This document shows positions 14,901 through 27,179 of a stretch of 64,000 nucleotides of DNA, piece after piece (the stretch's first letter is position 1; every line of letters starts with the position of its first letter). Source of the stretch: Planococcus citri. Its lineage: Eukaryota; Arthropoda; Insecta; Hemiptera; Pseudococcidae. A program made the translations under genes and the position numbers. The stretch lies in contig NC_088677.1 in the NCBI RefSeq assembly GCF_950023065.1, forward strand, positions 56,507,469 through 56,571,468, in the 5' to 3' direction. The notes under the pieces are model-generated. The model worked only from the letters and a program-made list of their open reading frames with translations, was not told where the DNA came from and did no database searches.

Positions 14901-17900
14901 AGGCGAAGACTTTCGTTTCCTGAAGTCGAACGAATTATTGTTGCCGGATTTATCGTAGTCTTTCATACGATCGAAGTAGATTTTATCGAAATCTTTATCT
15001 TTGCCAAGACGATTACGTTGGTACCTGCACAAATGTTTGAAAAAATATTTCTATTAGGAATGAACTCTGTTAGAACGTCGCTATTATCAATAATCTACAC
15101 TGTTTTCAGATAGAGGCAGGTATCGAGGAAGAGCCAGAGGGGGGGGGCAGAAGATAGATTTTATTATGACTGTTTCTTTTTTCATCGAAACTGGCCAGGA
15201 AAAAATTTGATCCAAATTGACAGTTTTTTCAAAATCCAATTGGATCAGAGTTGGAGCCAGTTCGATCAGAATGGATAAAAAATTACACAAATCAGATAGA
15301 TCAAGAATAGATCTGCACATGGATCGGATCGGCGCCATTTTTCGGATCAAATTCAATCTGATCAAACTGCATAAAATAACAGGATTAACATGAATCCAAC
15401 GCAATGTAAAAAAATTATTTTTCGATTCAATACTAATGAAGGGAAGAAAAAAAAACAGAAGGAATAGAGGAACTATAAAGTCAAGAAAAGAATGAGGAAG
15501 GAGGGAAGGTCATCGATTTAGTAAAGCTTATCAACAAAATTCAAAATTTTTTAAAACCCTATAACCATTAGCGTAATTTTTGACAAATTCATTTCAAATG
15601 AAGCTAATTAGTTGAACTTTAAATTTTATTTTGGCCAAAAACTGAAAAACAGGGACAAACAATTTCTCCTCCTCCAAAAACAAATCAAATAACATCGAAT
15701 AATTCGCCCATATAGACTTTAAAGCCGTAATGTGGTAACAACACGTTGAATGAGACTTCTATTAAATTTTTCAGATCATCGCCATTCATCATTTCATGAA
15801 ATAATGCAATATTTTTAAAAACAATCGAAATAAATTGAAAAAAAAATGAACACACACGGCATAAAAATACATGAAAATGCAAAATTTCCGGCATATTGTT
15901 AAACATTTTTAACAAAACATGAAAATATTTAGAGTTTTTAAAACACAAAACAACTGAAATAATATGTAATGAATAAAGAGGCGGTGCTCTCAAGAAGCAT
16001 CATTTCATAAATTTTGATAAAAATATGATTTTTTGCACGACCTTTGAGCTCACTGTATGACTTTTGAACTGCTTTTTGAGAATTTCACGACCATCGCTTC
16101 AAATGCGTTACTTTTTTGCTGGGCTTTACATGACCTGTAATATGACCTGTTTTGGAGGAGGGGAATGTTTTAGAAAATGGGTAGAAAATAAGTAAGTAAG
16201 TAAATTAATTAACAAGATATTTTAAAACACGATAAAAAAGCTGTTCATTTTCATCTCAAAATTCCTTCCCTTCCTCTTCATGTTATTTTTATATGTTTAT
16301 AAATGAAGTTCTAACGTATTAAAAATGAAATTGCAAAAAAAAAATCATCACTTTTCTAAAAAAGCTTTAAAAATGACTCATTGCACAATTTCACTTTAAA
16401 AATTTCAATGAGATGAAAAAAATAAGAAAAACATCATTTTCTTAATAAAATTAAATGATGGCAATCAAAAGCCTAACATGACACCATCTATTTTGTATTT
16501 TATAATCTTTTAATAACTCATGGTACAGGTTTAATATTGTTGATACGAGAAACTACAGGGTGCCCAGAAATATCGTGAACCCCCAAGAAAGTTTCTTATT
16601 AAAAATATAGGTTGGCAACGTGAAATAGATGCATATGATTGGTGCAACGTTATCACCTAAGTCTAACAACCAATCATGTGCTATCATTATTATCATTCAG
16701 TGTGATCAACCGAAACATTTAGCAGAAAACTTTTTTTAGGGGTTCACAATATTTCTGGGCACCCTGTAGAGAAGCTTTACGCCTACGTTTGATAAATTAC
16801 GTAGAAAATTTTTCAATAATGGCGAACGGAAAGCAAGGTGAAGGAACACGAATTGCGAACTGATTACATAACAATAGTATCGCAAAATTCACATCCATTG
16901 ATAAATAACAGGTTTTCAGGGGATTGTTCGATAATAAAACTACGTAAATTATTAGAGAAAAAGAACGAGCCGAATTCAACCTGATAAGCTCGTTCCCTCC
17001 CTTAAAGCGATAAGAACACAAAAGATTATCTCACCTGTCACGCATGTTTTCCACATACAAAGGCAGTCGTTTTGGACGAGGCTTGACAATGTTCTGATCT
17101 GTAAACATGAAAATAAAAACAAAAATACCATTAACCACTAAAACTTGAAAACAACTATTAAAAGTAAACGGTATTTAATTTATTACTAAATGAAATTACT
17201 GACCGGCTTCCCGTTCGTGTTCTTTCATTTGCTGGATACGTTCCTTTCTAGGTATTCGGTACATTTCTCTTAGAGAAGACCACACTTCGAGAACTTTTTG
17301 CGCCATTTCAGATACCGGAGTTTCATCAGCTGAGGCGATATCTTCAACCGATTCCAGTACAGACTGGGCCGATAATTGCTCGCTATTGCACACACGAATT
17401 TTTATTAGATAACTGAACCCAACAACCTTTCTTTCTTATCGATAAGGAGATACTACGATAAGGATACCTGTGTGGTTTCTGATCGACGGCGTACGCCCAC
17501 TGTTCGACCAAAGGCAGTACTTTTGAGTCGATTAGGATAGTTTTATTTGTAATAGGTAGCGCTAATAATGTCTTCAATAACTGCGCAAATAAAAAAAGTA
17601 TCCAATTGAAGAACATATTGTCGCACAGCGAAATCTTTCGAGTTTTGGTATCGTAAGATGTCCTTACCTGCGTCTTTAATTCGTCTTGTTCCGGAGTACA
17701 ATCGACCATCCAGCTCCAAATAATAGGTAAACCGTGATAATCGACGAATAACCTTCGACATGACGGGTGTCCTTCTTCTATAAGTTGCAAAATTTGCATT
17801 CTGACTGCTAACTCCTTTGCATGGACCATGAGTCGATTCAGACTCAACGTTTGGTGTCTGTTTATTAAACCAACTTGACAAATTTCGTCCAGAGCAGTTT

Positions 17901-20263
17901 CCCACTGTAATAAAAGTACCAGAGGTGAGAAAAATGTCTCAATGATGAAAAAATAAATTCAAATCAGATCGCTCAGCAGTTAAAATAGCAAAAAAAAAAA
18001 AAAACGTTTTAAAAATAAAAATAATCGTTATGTCTGTCTTCTGATCAAGAAAGGATCAACTTTTTGAAAAAATTGAAATCCAAAACAATTTCTGTTTAAT
18101 TGTTTTTTTTTGTTATCTAATCAATGAAAACCCCAATTTAAAAAAAACACAAAACCAAAGATAGAGTTTTCAGTAATTATTCCACTCTTTTCGATAATCT
18201 AATCAATATCATGAAGGATTTCAACAAAATGCAAGCTGTAGTAATGTTTTTTTTTTTTTTTATCATATGACTTTATTATCAATTTTTCATTAATATCGCG
18301 AGTCCGAATTCACATTTTTTTAAATCCAAAGTAAAACGCGTCGAAATTATCCATATTATTCATTATTAGATATAATGAAACAATCGCAAAAATAAATTCC
18401 GATACACAAAATAGAAGCGAAAGCGAAAACAAAAGCCATAAATTAGTCATTTCCCTTCAACGGAATTAGCACTTACATCTTGATAAATGTCTGCTTTCTT
18501 CTTCTTCTTCTCTTTTTTCTTATCATCGCTGGGTTGTTTCTCTGGATCTTCTCCTATCCACCCGGAACACGATGGTGTTTCGCAATAACACCTTTGGGCT
18601 TGCTTACTGTGATAAAAAATCTCATTTTAGATCCCAGCCACATACGAGTATGGTCAAGTAATATGTAACGTAAATCTCCACCTACCCATATCTTTGGAGT
18701 TGGTAATCGAAGGTTACTTCTTCTCCGGCGCTGATATCGCGTTTGCTGAAAAATCCTATCCTTAATTCACCTTGAACGGTCCATTTTTGAGTTTCCGCGT
18801 TTGGTTCGCAGCTGTGATTAATAAATCTCGAAATGTTTCCTTTAACTGTCGCGTCGATTATACAGTCTGATTTCAAGGACATGAAGTAAAAATGAGGTAT
18901 TTTGCCTCTAGCGTATTCCATAGCTCTGGTTTCAAATTCATCTGAATCGATAACTTCGCCGACATATTCCATGATAAACGTTCCGCTGTAAAAATACACA
19001 CTCAATAAAACTTATTCGAATTCGAAGAAGAGGAAAGTAGGTAGAAATGTACCTAGGGATATCTTCTAATACACGTAACCCGTGACCTTTTTTCTTAGTC
19101 TTGAATGTTTCACATTTGGCGTACTCCTTTTTTTGGAATCTTTTATTGGAACAACGTTCGCCTAATGTACATCTGGAACAGCTGCGTACACAAAATCCAC
19201 CATTATTTGCCCATCTTGCCAAATACGTTATCATTTAGACACGACAATACTCACCATTCTATGAGTAAAAGTCTATTTAAACAGTCATCACCACATCCTT
19301 TTTCCCCTCTAATGATTTCTTCCTTGGTCAAGACGCAATCACAGATCATTCTTTCAGCATCTTTACTTATACTCCTACGAAAAATTAACCAATCATGAAA
19401 ATCCCAGCTGAATAATACCAAAATAATTACTATAAAATAATACGTTACCTTTCGGTAAAATATTCATTTTCTAAAATTTGCTTAAAAGGCGGCCTCGAGT
19501 CTAAATCGCTCGAATTAGAATTATTATTATCGCTAGTCGAAGATGCGGTAGCGGCAGCAGAAGTGGTAGTAGCGCTAGAAGAAGCATTCGACACAGCGAG
19601 GGGTATATCACAGCCATTACTCTTGAGGGAATTTTCTTCGATAGTTTTGACAATCTCGTTGATATTTATCGAATTAAGCAAATCTTCCATTCTAACGGTG
19701 TTATCGGTTTTGGATTTTAGCCTAGTGCTACGCCTGGGTTCATCTGATTCTTTCTCTTTGTCATCATCAACGTTAGATTTGTCTTTTTCTGCCTTTTTAT
19801 TGTTCTTAGGGGTAGTTTTTTTATTAAGATTTTTACGCGGCCTACCCCGACCGGCTTTCTTATCCGAAGGCGCGCTTTCTGGAATGGGAAATGGCGGCTT
19901 TTGATTCAACACGTCACGTATAGTTATTTCGATACTACACTCTTCCATTTGTTTATATTCGCCGTTTTCCAAAGATGAATATCCGGTATCGCAGGATTCT
20001 CGACGTTCGTCGGTTATCATCGCGACAGACTTTTCGATAATGGCTGCAGGTAGGGTAGGTTCGACTTTGACTTCGGGAGGAGCTGGTTCTATTGATTCAG
20101 AAACGTTGGTTTCTGTCGTCACGTTATCCGAATTTATTACTTCCATGGCGGTGCTTTCCGACGTGGAAGTTTCAACGGGTGTTGAAATCTCAGAAAGTGC
20201 TTGGTCGTCCGGTGGAACATCCGGATGTACGGGAACATCTGATGAGTTTTCAGTTTCCGGCAT
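8904..20263 (-). CDS. SETD2: Histone H3K36 methyltransferase SETD2/Set2 (15 coding exons, 1,321 aa)
   Basis: Coding exons in order: 20263-19449, 19374-19255, 19181-19053, 18985-18686, 18606-18477, 17904-17668, 17580-17468, 17382-17204, 17098-17035, 15024-14857, 14752-14580, 13441-12597, 12525-12352, 12257-11901, 9065-8904. Every junction is GT-AG and the sum, 3,966 nt, is in frame. Exons 2-3 encode the Cys-rich AWS region (ICDC, CGDDCLNR, CSRCTLGERCSNKRF). Exon 4 is the SET domain with NHSCEPNAETQKW and the FDYQLQRYG end. Exon 5 is post-SET (CYCETPSCSGW). Exon 12 carries a WW domain (LPPKW...RLYFYHKETRVSQWYPP) after a Pro-rich stretch and before an acidic tract. Exons 14-15 form the SRI domain, which in this family binds the RNA polymerase II tail. 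The role is co-transcriptional H3K36 trimethylation in the nucleus. The protein is shorter than fly or human orthologues, mostly at the N terminus. Exon 1 has a splice acceptor at 20289-20290, so the 5' UTR is split. No damage is seen. Confidence 0.95.
9066..11900 (-). other. SETD2 intron 14 (2.8 kb)
   Basis: Separates the two halves of the SRI domain. It is AT-rich with long poly-A/T runs. Open frames in it on both strands are low-complexity and unconvincing. No transposon termini were recognised. Confidence 0.75.
13442..14579 (-). other. SETD2 intron 11
   Basis: Lies between the polyalanine-bearing exon (14580-14752) and the WW exon. AT-rich, nothing recognised. Confidence 0.75.
15025..17034 (-). 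other. SETD2 intron 9 (2.0 kb), with a MITE
   Basis: AT-rich intron between the exon ending at 17035 and the exon starting at 15024. Contains the 211-bp TA-flanked MITE at 16556-16766 and otherwise nothing recognised. Confidence 0.75.
16556..16766. mobile_element. Tc1/mariner-like MITE in a SETD2 intron
   Basis: 211 bp with terminal inverted repeats: the left end starts CAGGGTGCCCAGAAATAT and the right end is its near-perfect reverse complement, over about 28 bp with one mismatch. It is flanked on both sides by TA (16554-16555 and 16767-16768), the target duplication of the Tc1/mariner superfamily. No coding capacity, so non-autonomous. Confidence 0.8.
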
Positions 20264-21012
20264 CGTATTATCGTTATCGCATTACCGCCTAAAAAATGGT
20301 ATACATTAGCGATTCAATCGTACGATGATTACACGAATTCAGAGCTCGACGCTATCATCGAAACGTATAATGGAATTCTGTTTACTTCGAAAAAACAACA
20401 GAAATTTGCGAACAAGCTAAGTTTTGACGAGAAAACAGATGTTTTTTAGAGTAAAACGCTAAACAAGACTAGTATTCGGGCTAGCTCAGCGATATCTTTT
20501 CTAGAATGTAGCTAGTTTTACAAAAATAAGAACGCTTCAGCGTTAAACAGTAATCAACAACAAACACTACGTTACCATTACTATCGTTTGAAACAGAACG
20601 TGATCAAGACCCCATTATACGTTCGGCAATGCTGTTGGACTCGTTAAATAAATAATTCTTCGTTAATAATCCATCATCGCGCACGGCTAAACTAAACCAT
20701 AGCATAATTATGAAACCATAATGATGTAATAAGCAAATCAACAACTTACTCGTACACACATCAAAAGCTTGAGGAATCCATCCGTCGATAGAATTGATTA
20801 ATTAAAACATAATATTAAAATTCAACTATTAAAATTAACGTCATTTCATTAAAATATTATCACTTCTGTAGACAGCCATCATCACAGAAAAATAAATAGT
20901 AAAATTTCAACAATGGTCAATCAACGCCATGCGTAGAAAATCACGGAACTCGTATCGTTTACCAGGTCAGGGCTACCCTATTCGGTTTACCATTCACCCG
21001 ATTGACCGGATC

Positions 21013-21960
21013 CAGGGATTTCCAGCCAGCCAATAGCTAAAAAAAAGCCAAAAGCTAATAGCTGATGCAAGCTAATGGTATTTAAGCCAATAGCCAAAAG
21101 CTGGCTTAATGAAAAATTGCCAGCCAATAGCTAATAGCCAAAAGCTAATGAACTTGGGAGTGATTTTCAAATTTTTCAATTTTTTAAAAATGTTTTCTCA
21201 GATTTTATTTTTTTTCACTCGTGACTCACGTCTTACACTTACTGACACCACAGAAATGAAAATTGTCCTTTTAATAATCGTCTACACGTCATAACGAGTA
21301 TTTTGAGGGGTCACATGTAGGTATTTTTCTTTTCGTAAGCCAAAAGCCAGCCAATCGCCAGCTAGAGCCCTGCGCCGACAGCGAAATGATCGGCGGCGGC
21401 TACAGTACGCGCAGCACTGTGGCTGGCGGCGGAGCCGATTCCAGCCGAAGGTCTTGGCGGCTGCCAAAATTTTGCTCGGCGGCGGCTCAGCCGGCTACAA
21501 AGTTGAAATTTTGGGGTAATTTTTCGTAAATTTTAAAATTACCCCAAAATAAAAATTGGAAAGCAAAATCAAATTCAACTTCTCAAATGAAAATACCAAT
21601 TTTTTCCGAGCTGAAAAGATTGGCTGTTTTTAATGACGAAAAGTTTTGATTTTTGTTTTTGAAAAAGTCAAAATATTCGAAAAATCCTCCTGAAATTTGC
21701 TGATTGAGTGAGTTGAGCCGGCTCAGCCGAGCAGATTACTCGGCGGCGGCTGCGGCGGCTGAAGTAATTTTTGAAACGGCGGCGGCGGCTTGAAAAATGT
21801 TTGAAAAATCGGTGGCGGCGGCGGCGCGGCGCGGCGGCGCAGGGCTCTATCGCCAGCCAATGAAATTTTGCCAGCCAATAGCCAGCTTTATTTAAGCTAA
21901 TGAAAATCAAGCTAAAAGCTGATAGCCAAAAGCTAATCGATGATTGGCTGGAAATCCCTG
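21013..21960. mobile_element. hAT-like MITE (outer), 8-bp target duplication ACCGGATC
   Basis: Ends CAGGGATTTCCAGCC and its reverse complement. The exact 8-bp duplication ACCGGATC is at 21005-21012 and 21961-21968. CAGGG-type ends with an 8-bp duplication are the hAT hallmark. The interior is made of short repeated words (gccaatagc, aaagct, agctaat). Removing the inner element and its duplication leaves about 453 bp. There is no transposase. Confidence 0.88.
21363..21849. mobile_element. hAT-like MITE (inner, nested), 8-bp target duplication TCGCCAGC
   Basis: 487 bp with perfect 14-bp terminal repeats TAGAGCCCTGCGCC and reverse complement. The exact 8-bp duplication TCGCCAGC is at 21355-21362 and 21850-21857. 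It sits inside the outer hAT-like MITE, so it inserted later. Its flanks are GC-rich (GGCGGC)n-like sub-terminal repeats, unlike the AT-rich surroundings. Confidence 0.88.
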
Positions 21961-22587
21961 ACCGGATCACTGATTAGTGATTACGTCACATAACCGTAAT
22001 TACTTGAGAAAAAACGGAAACTGTCGAAAAATTTGACCTGAAGAATGAATTTGGCAACATTGAAACTTTTATCTGGCAACGTTGATTTAACAAAACACAC
22101 GATTTTTCACGGTGAGTTTTTCAGTTTACTCAAGTTGATTGTGTTTGCAAAAAAAAAACAACAAAACGATATGAACAGAGATTATAAGTAAACAATTGAA
22201 AATAAATTAACTTTTGACGTTACACACTCGTATTGAATAATCTTCCTGAATAATTTTGTGCCGAAAATTCCATAGGAATAACTGCTCTAATCTAAGGTAA
22301 GCAGACTAACCAAATTAAATACATTAATCGTAGAATCAGAGATCATTATAATTCAACAACGCAGCAATATCAGGTTCCAATCTTACATATTTTTATCATC
22401 TCCGGCAAATGAAAATAGATGAAATTAATTTTTCTTTTATTAAAAGATTGTTGTTCTACGATATAACTTTTAATAATACCATTGAAGCCCAATGAAACAT
22501 CTACTAACGATGGTTTTCTGACGTAATTTGAAGGACTGAAACTAACGGTGTGATTTTATTTTCATTTAGAACCTCAAACACACATCC

Positions 22588-23646
22588 ATGTCTCCTAGAA
22601 AATCTCGCACAGCTGCGATTCAAGCCAGCAAAGCACTACAATCGAGTAAAAAACAACCTACTCCAACCAGAGCTAAAAAGGTATAAAATATTTTATTCAA
22701 TTATTACTCGTCACCTTCACCGTCTCACACAAGTTCAAATTTAGAAACCCGAACCAAAGAAAAAACAAACGGAAAAGTCTCCCAAAGCGCTAAAAAATAA
22801 AAAGAAAACAGAACCTGCTGTGGTCACCAAATCCAACACATCGAAACAGGCAAGTTTTAATTGTTTTTTAATACCTCGTACTTCAAACGATTTAGCTAAA
22901 ATCATTTTATCAATACACAGACAACCAGCGAAAACACGCCGGAAAATGATTCTCCAACGAAATCTAACATCAAGAGGAGAAAAGTAATCCATCAAGATCG
23001 TTTGTTGAATGTAATCAATCAAATTGGCGGTACTGTAGGTGAAATCGGTGTTACCGTAGAAAAAGATGGAAACAATACAAGCGAACTCGACCAAAACGTA
23101 CGAGCAAATCATGCAATATTAATTAACTCTTACCTCGTGCATTTTTAATGATTTTCTTTGTTTGATCAGGCGACAGAAACCGAAACAACCGAAATGGAAG
23201 AAATACCATTGAGTGAAGCTGTACAAAACCAGGTTGACGAAGAAAACAGAACTGACACCGAAGTCAGCGAACAGCGTACCATTTACTCTTGCAAATTCTG
23301 CAACAAAGATTTCTCATCAGCGTTCGTATTATTTTTACATATTCGTATACACGAGAAAGTAGGCAGCATAACAGAACCTGCCGCAGAAGCCGAACCTGCA
23401 CAACCTGCTGAGCAAGAAGAGTACGACAGCGAAGAAGACTCCGACGACGAACCTCAAATAAAAGAAGAAGTAATCGAAGAGATCACTATTCCCGATGCGG
23501 ACGATGAAGACGAAGCTCAAACCGAAGTTGATCCGTTGCAAGTCAACGATCCACCGAAAACCGAATTCGTCGGTATTATAAATAAGAATTTTGTCGAAAA
23601 TTTAAAGAAAAATTTATCTTTGGCGATGAATAGGCAAATCAATTGA
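22588..23646 (+). CDS. Single C2H2 zinc-finger protein, 283 aa (4 coding exons)
   Basis: Exons 22588-22680, 22745-22849, 22921-23097 and 23170-23646 join in frame. The second intron uses a GC donor (AAACAG|GCAAGT) with a normal AG acceptor; the others are GT-AG. The first three exons encode a very Lys-rich, nuclear-looking N terminus (MSPRKSRTAAIQASKALQSS, then KKKQTEK and IKRRKV). The last exon carries one C2H2 finger, YSCKFCNKDF...LHIRIH, between an acidic stretch and a Glu/Asp-rich tail. A non-coding 5' exon probably ends at 22296. A nuclear DNA- or chromatin-binding role is inferred. I do not recognise an orthologue, and one finger alone does not define a target. Confidence 0.8.
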
Positions 23647-26600
23647 TACTATCGTCTTCCTTTTTATGTGTTCGTAGTTTAATTAACATTTTTTTGTAAA
23701 TATTTATCCTCGATTCCTCCGCTATCTCGTCGTTAGCATGATTTTTTAATCACGCGAAAGTATCTAAAAGCCTATAGCAATGGATACTCCATAAATCAGC
23801 CTAGCTGAGTATAAATAAGTAGGTTTAATTAGTTAATTATGACGTTGATTTCGACGAATTTTGTAAATCGGTTTTGACAAATGGTCAGATCTTTATAACA
23901 GGGTATTTTTTTTAGTAACTCTTATGTGATGTGTACTTTCTGTCTTGTATATTATTTTTATTTATTACACGAATCGTTACGATCGTGTGACGCGAGTTGT
24001 AAATGCAAAGTATACCGTAAATTGCACTATACGAGTAATGTTATTTTACTTCATCAAACTGAGAATAGTTTCTAGTCTAATTTCGCTACGAACTACTAAT
24101 ATTTTTTTTCATCAACGAAACGATTCGAAAAAAAAAATTAATAGAAATACTCGAAGTACACATTTTCATTTCGCTCCAAAACTACCAATGCCATTTTCCA
24201 GCGACAACCATCATCGCTAAACTCTCGAAAAGCATTATTTCTCACATAACTACACCAATCAAGCAACGAGTTTTGAAATTTTTCTCATTTCAAAAATAGA
24301 TTTCATAAAAGAAACCCCGGAGTACTCTACTCGTAAAACGAATATAAAAAATTTTACTCGGCTACTTTTTTTTCCACTTCAACCGCCATTACGAACGAGA
24401 AACGCGCCAAAACAAATGAAAATTTACGACAAACATGAAAACTAAACAACTAAATTACAACACTCACTCTCTTCCCCTATTCGAATTTTAATTCAAATCG
24501 CAATTCTTTGTAAACATTTTCAGCCAACATTCCATTTAGTTATACGTATTATACGAGAGAGAGAACATTTTCATAATTATCCGAAGCGACGCGTCTCGTT
24601 TTTGAATCTCACTCCTCCTGTTGTTTAAATAACTTCGTATAAAGAAAATCTTTCCTCTCTGCGTGAAAATGTGGTCCATTTTTCCGACCTCCTCTCTAGA
24701 GCTCCACTGCGGTTCGGCGCTTGTGTGAAATTTCGTTATACTCGAGTAGTGATTTTTCTTTCTTCACTCGCTTTTTGTAAAATCTTACCAACAAATTCAC
24801 CCCGTTGAGTGAATTGAAAAGGTATTAATGGGTGGCAAGCTCGGCACAAAAGTTTAAACAGATAAAAGTTTATACTTTAGAACTGTTGCCCAAGATGACA
24901 TATGGCGGCGTAACTACTAACTATATGTACAGTGTACTCCTTTACCTTTATGCTTATAAAATAATGAAAAAGTGAGACTTTAAAAGTTGCCGCAGCTTTT
25001 TCCCACTCGTACCTCTCTACCTATTTATAGTGATGCGATGCTATCTGCGAATTCGAACAACGTTACGTTTCACAATTCACGTTGTTGTTGTTGATGGTGG
25101 TGGTGTTGTTGATACAATTACATATTTTTTCATAAATATTCATAATGGTAAATATTTCTAACGAATGGCAGACTTTTGTGTTTTATTATATTTTCACTAG
25201 TGTTGCTCTCCGCTCTCGCCTCCAGACCACTGGTACGGCTGTTCGACCCTTCCAACAGTTCCCTTTCTCTACGTCAACAAGTTGGATATAAATCTGCTCA
25301 TTAAAAGAGTGGTTAAATATGGCTATGTTGGCTGAAGCGGATTTCGTCGGCCATATACACCATTATAATATGTAGTATATTACTAAATATCCTCGCTATC
25401 ATATTTTAACTCTTTGCACTCGAAAATTTTACCACGTAAATTGGACAATTTTTTTCTCTGTTCGTAATAACGAATAATACACAAGTAGGTACCACTACCT
25501 ATCTATCTATTTTAAATGACGTAAGACACAAAAAGTCCTCACAACGATGCTTTGGAGTATCCATAATTTTGTGATTAACATACCGAATTTTTTGTCACAG
25601 GACAACGCAAGAAATTACTTAGGAATTAAAAAAAAAAGGTAAAACTGCTTTCATAATCTTGAAAAAATTCAATGTTGAATGATGAGAAAATAAGTGCAAA
25701 GGGGTCAATAAAAATTGAATATTCTAATTTTTGCTCGATTATAAATTTCAAAAACAAAAGCCTGATAAAAAAATCAATCACTTCTTGCAAATAGAAAACT
25801 CTATGCTCTACATTTTTGATTTTTATATTATCACGTTTTATTTCGCGGAACCTGGGGCCTTCGATTTTGATTTTCTCCAAAAAAATCAAATATACTCGTA
25901 CATATTTTTTTAGGGTAGATATAGGTAATTCTTAGAAAGAAACTTCATCAAGAAGGAGAATCATAATTCTTGAAAGATGATTTAATCATTGCAGTACGTA
26001 ATTTACATATTTGAGCAGTTTTTAGAAAACGACGCTGGCTAGATGAAAAATCATATTTCTTAAGGAGGTTTTGTTATTTTCTGCTCAAATTTCGATCGAG
26101 GTAAGTACCTATTTTATCAGCTTTTAGTTTTTCATTTTTTTTTTTTTTTTTTTGGTTTTATACATTATTGCATGAAAATTTTAAAGGAAAAAAAATTAAT
26201 TTGTTTTTGAAAACTGGCCTGCAATTTGAAAAATAATAAGAAGTTTATCATAAAATCACACCGCAAAACTAACGAAAATTCAAAAAAATGATTAGGTAAG
26301 TAGTAAGTACGTAACTACGTACCTATACCTAAATAACTGAATCGGTCAAGTTTTGTTAATCTACAAAGAGAGTGGTCCTTAATTCTTGATTCCTGGAATA
26401 ACATTTCATGTTTTGAAAAATTTATCAAAAATCCTTCATAGAAAACCTGCGCACCCCGGTCTCCGAAAATGAGACTATAATGAAACCGTTTCACGGAGGA
26501 GAAACTGCAGTTTTCAGAGGCGTAGGCAAGGGGATGGCAAAGGGGGTCACCACCCATCACCACCCCGTTTTCGAAAAAATTTCAAAATAAAACATGCAAA

Positions 26601-27179
26601 ACTGGACGCTTTTTCGTTTTTTGGACCTATTTTTTCAAAAAAATTTTGCTCTCACTTCGTTCTAGCAGTAAGTTTGCCTTCATTTTCATAGAATCCCCTC
26701 ACAAAGGGTGTTCAAAAAATTACCTCTAATTTCGATTTTTCATGCCTAAAAAATTGGTTCCCTTACCTCCCTTGCATGGCAGTTTAGAAACACTTCTGGA
26801 ATTGAACTGGTTTAGTGGTTTCCAGGGTTGTACAAAAACGTGTTATTTAAAAACAAAATAAACTTTTTTTTTTGGTTTTAAAACAATTTTTTCAAATATC
26901 CGTTATCCAGTCATCAATTATTTTTAAGATGTGATGTCATAAAATTGCTATAATATAAGGTATAAGGCTAAAGAAATATTGAAAAATTGAAATCAAAACA
27001 CAAAATTTATAAAAGTACAGGGAGGAAAATGAAAATCTAAAAATGCAGTTTATTCAATTCTAAAAAACGTATTTTTTTTAGAAAATTGGAGTTGAAAAAA
27101 CACGTTTAAAACAAATGTTTTGTTTCTTAAATTTTAAACATGTACAACCCATGGTGCTTTCTAATATGCACTTTTTCAA
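23647..27179. other. Intergenic, no gene recognised
   Basis: Begins with the 3' UTR of the zinc-finger gene. A stretch at about 24,650-25,330 is less AT-rich and contains a GTTGTTGTTGATGGTGGTGG microsatellite-like word, but no convincing exon. The rest is AT-rich with homopolymer runs. Confidence 0.5.

Larger units (their letters stand above)
20264..22296. other. Divergent intergenic region between SETD2 and the zinc-finger gene
   Basis: Holds the 5' UTR and presumed promoters of two head-to-head genes. The SETD2 UTR exon acceptor is at 20289-20290, and a likely non-coding exon of the plus-strand gene ends at 22296 (CTAAG|GTAAGC). The nested MITE pair at 21013-21960 fills the middle. Core promoter elements cannot be fixed from sequence alone. 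Confidence 0.55.
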
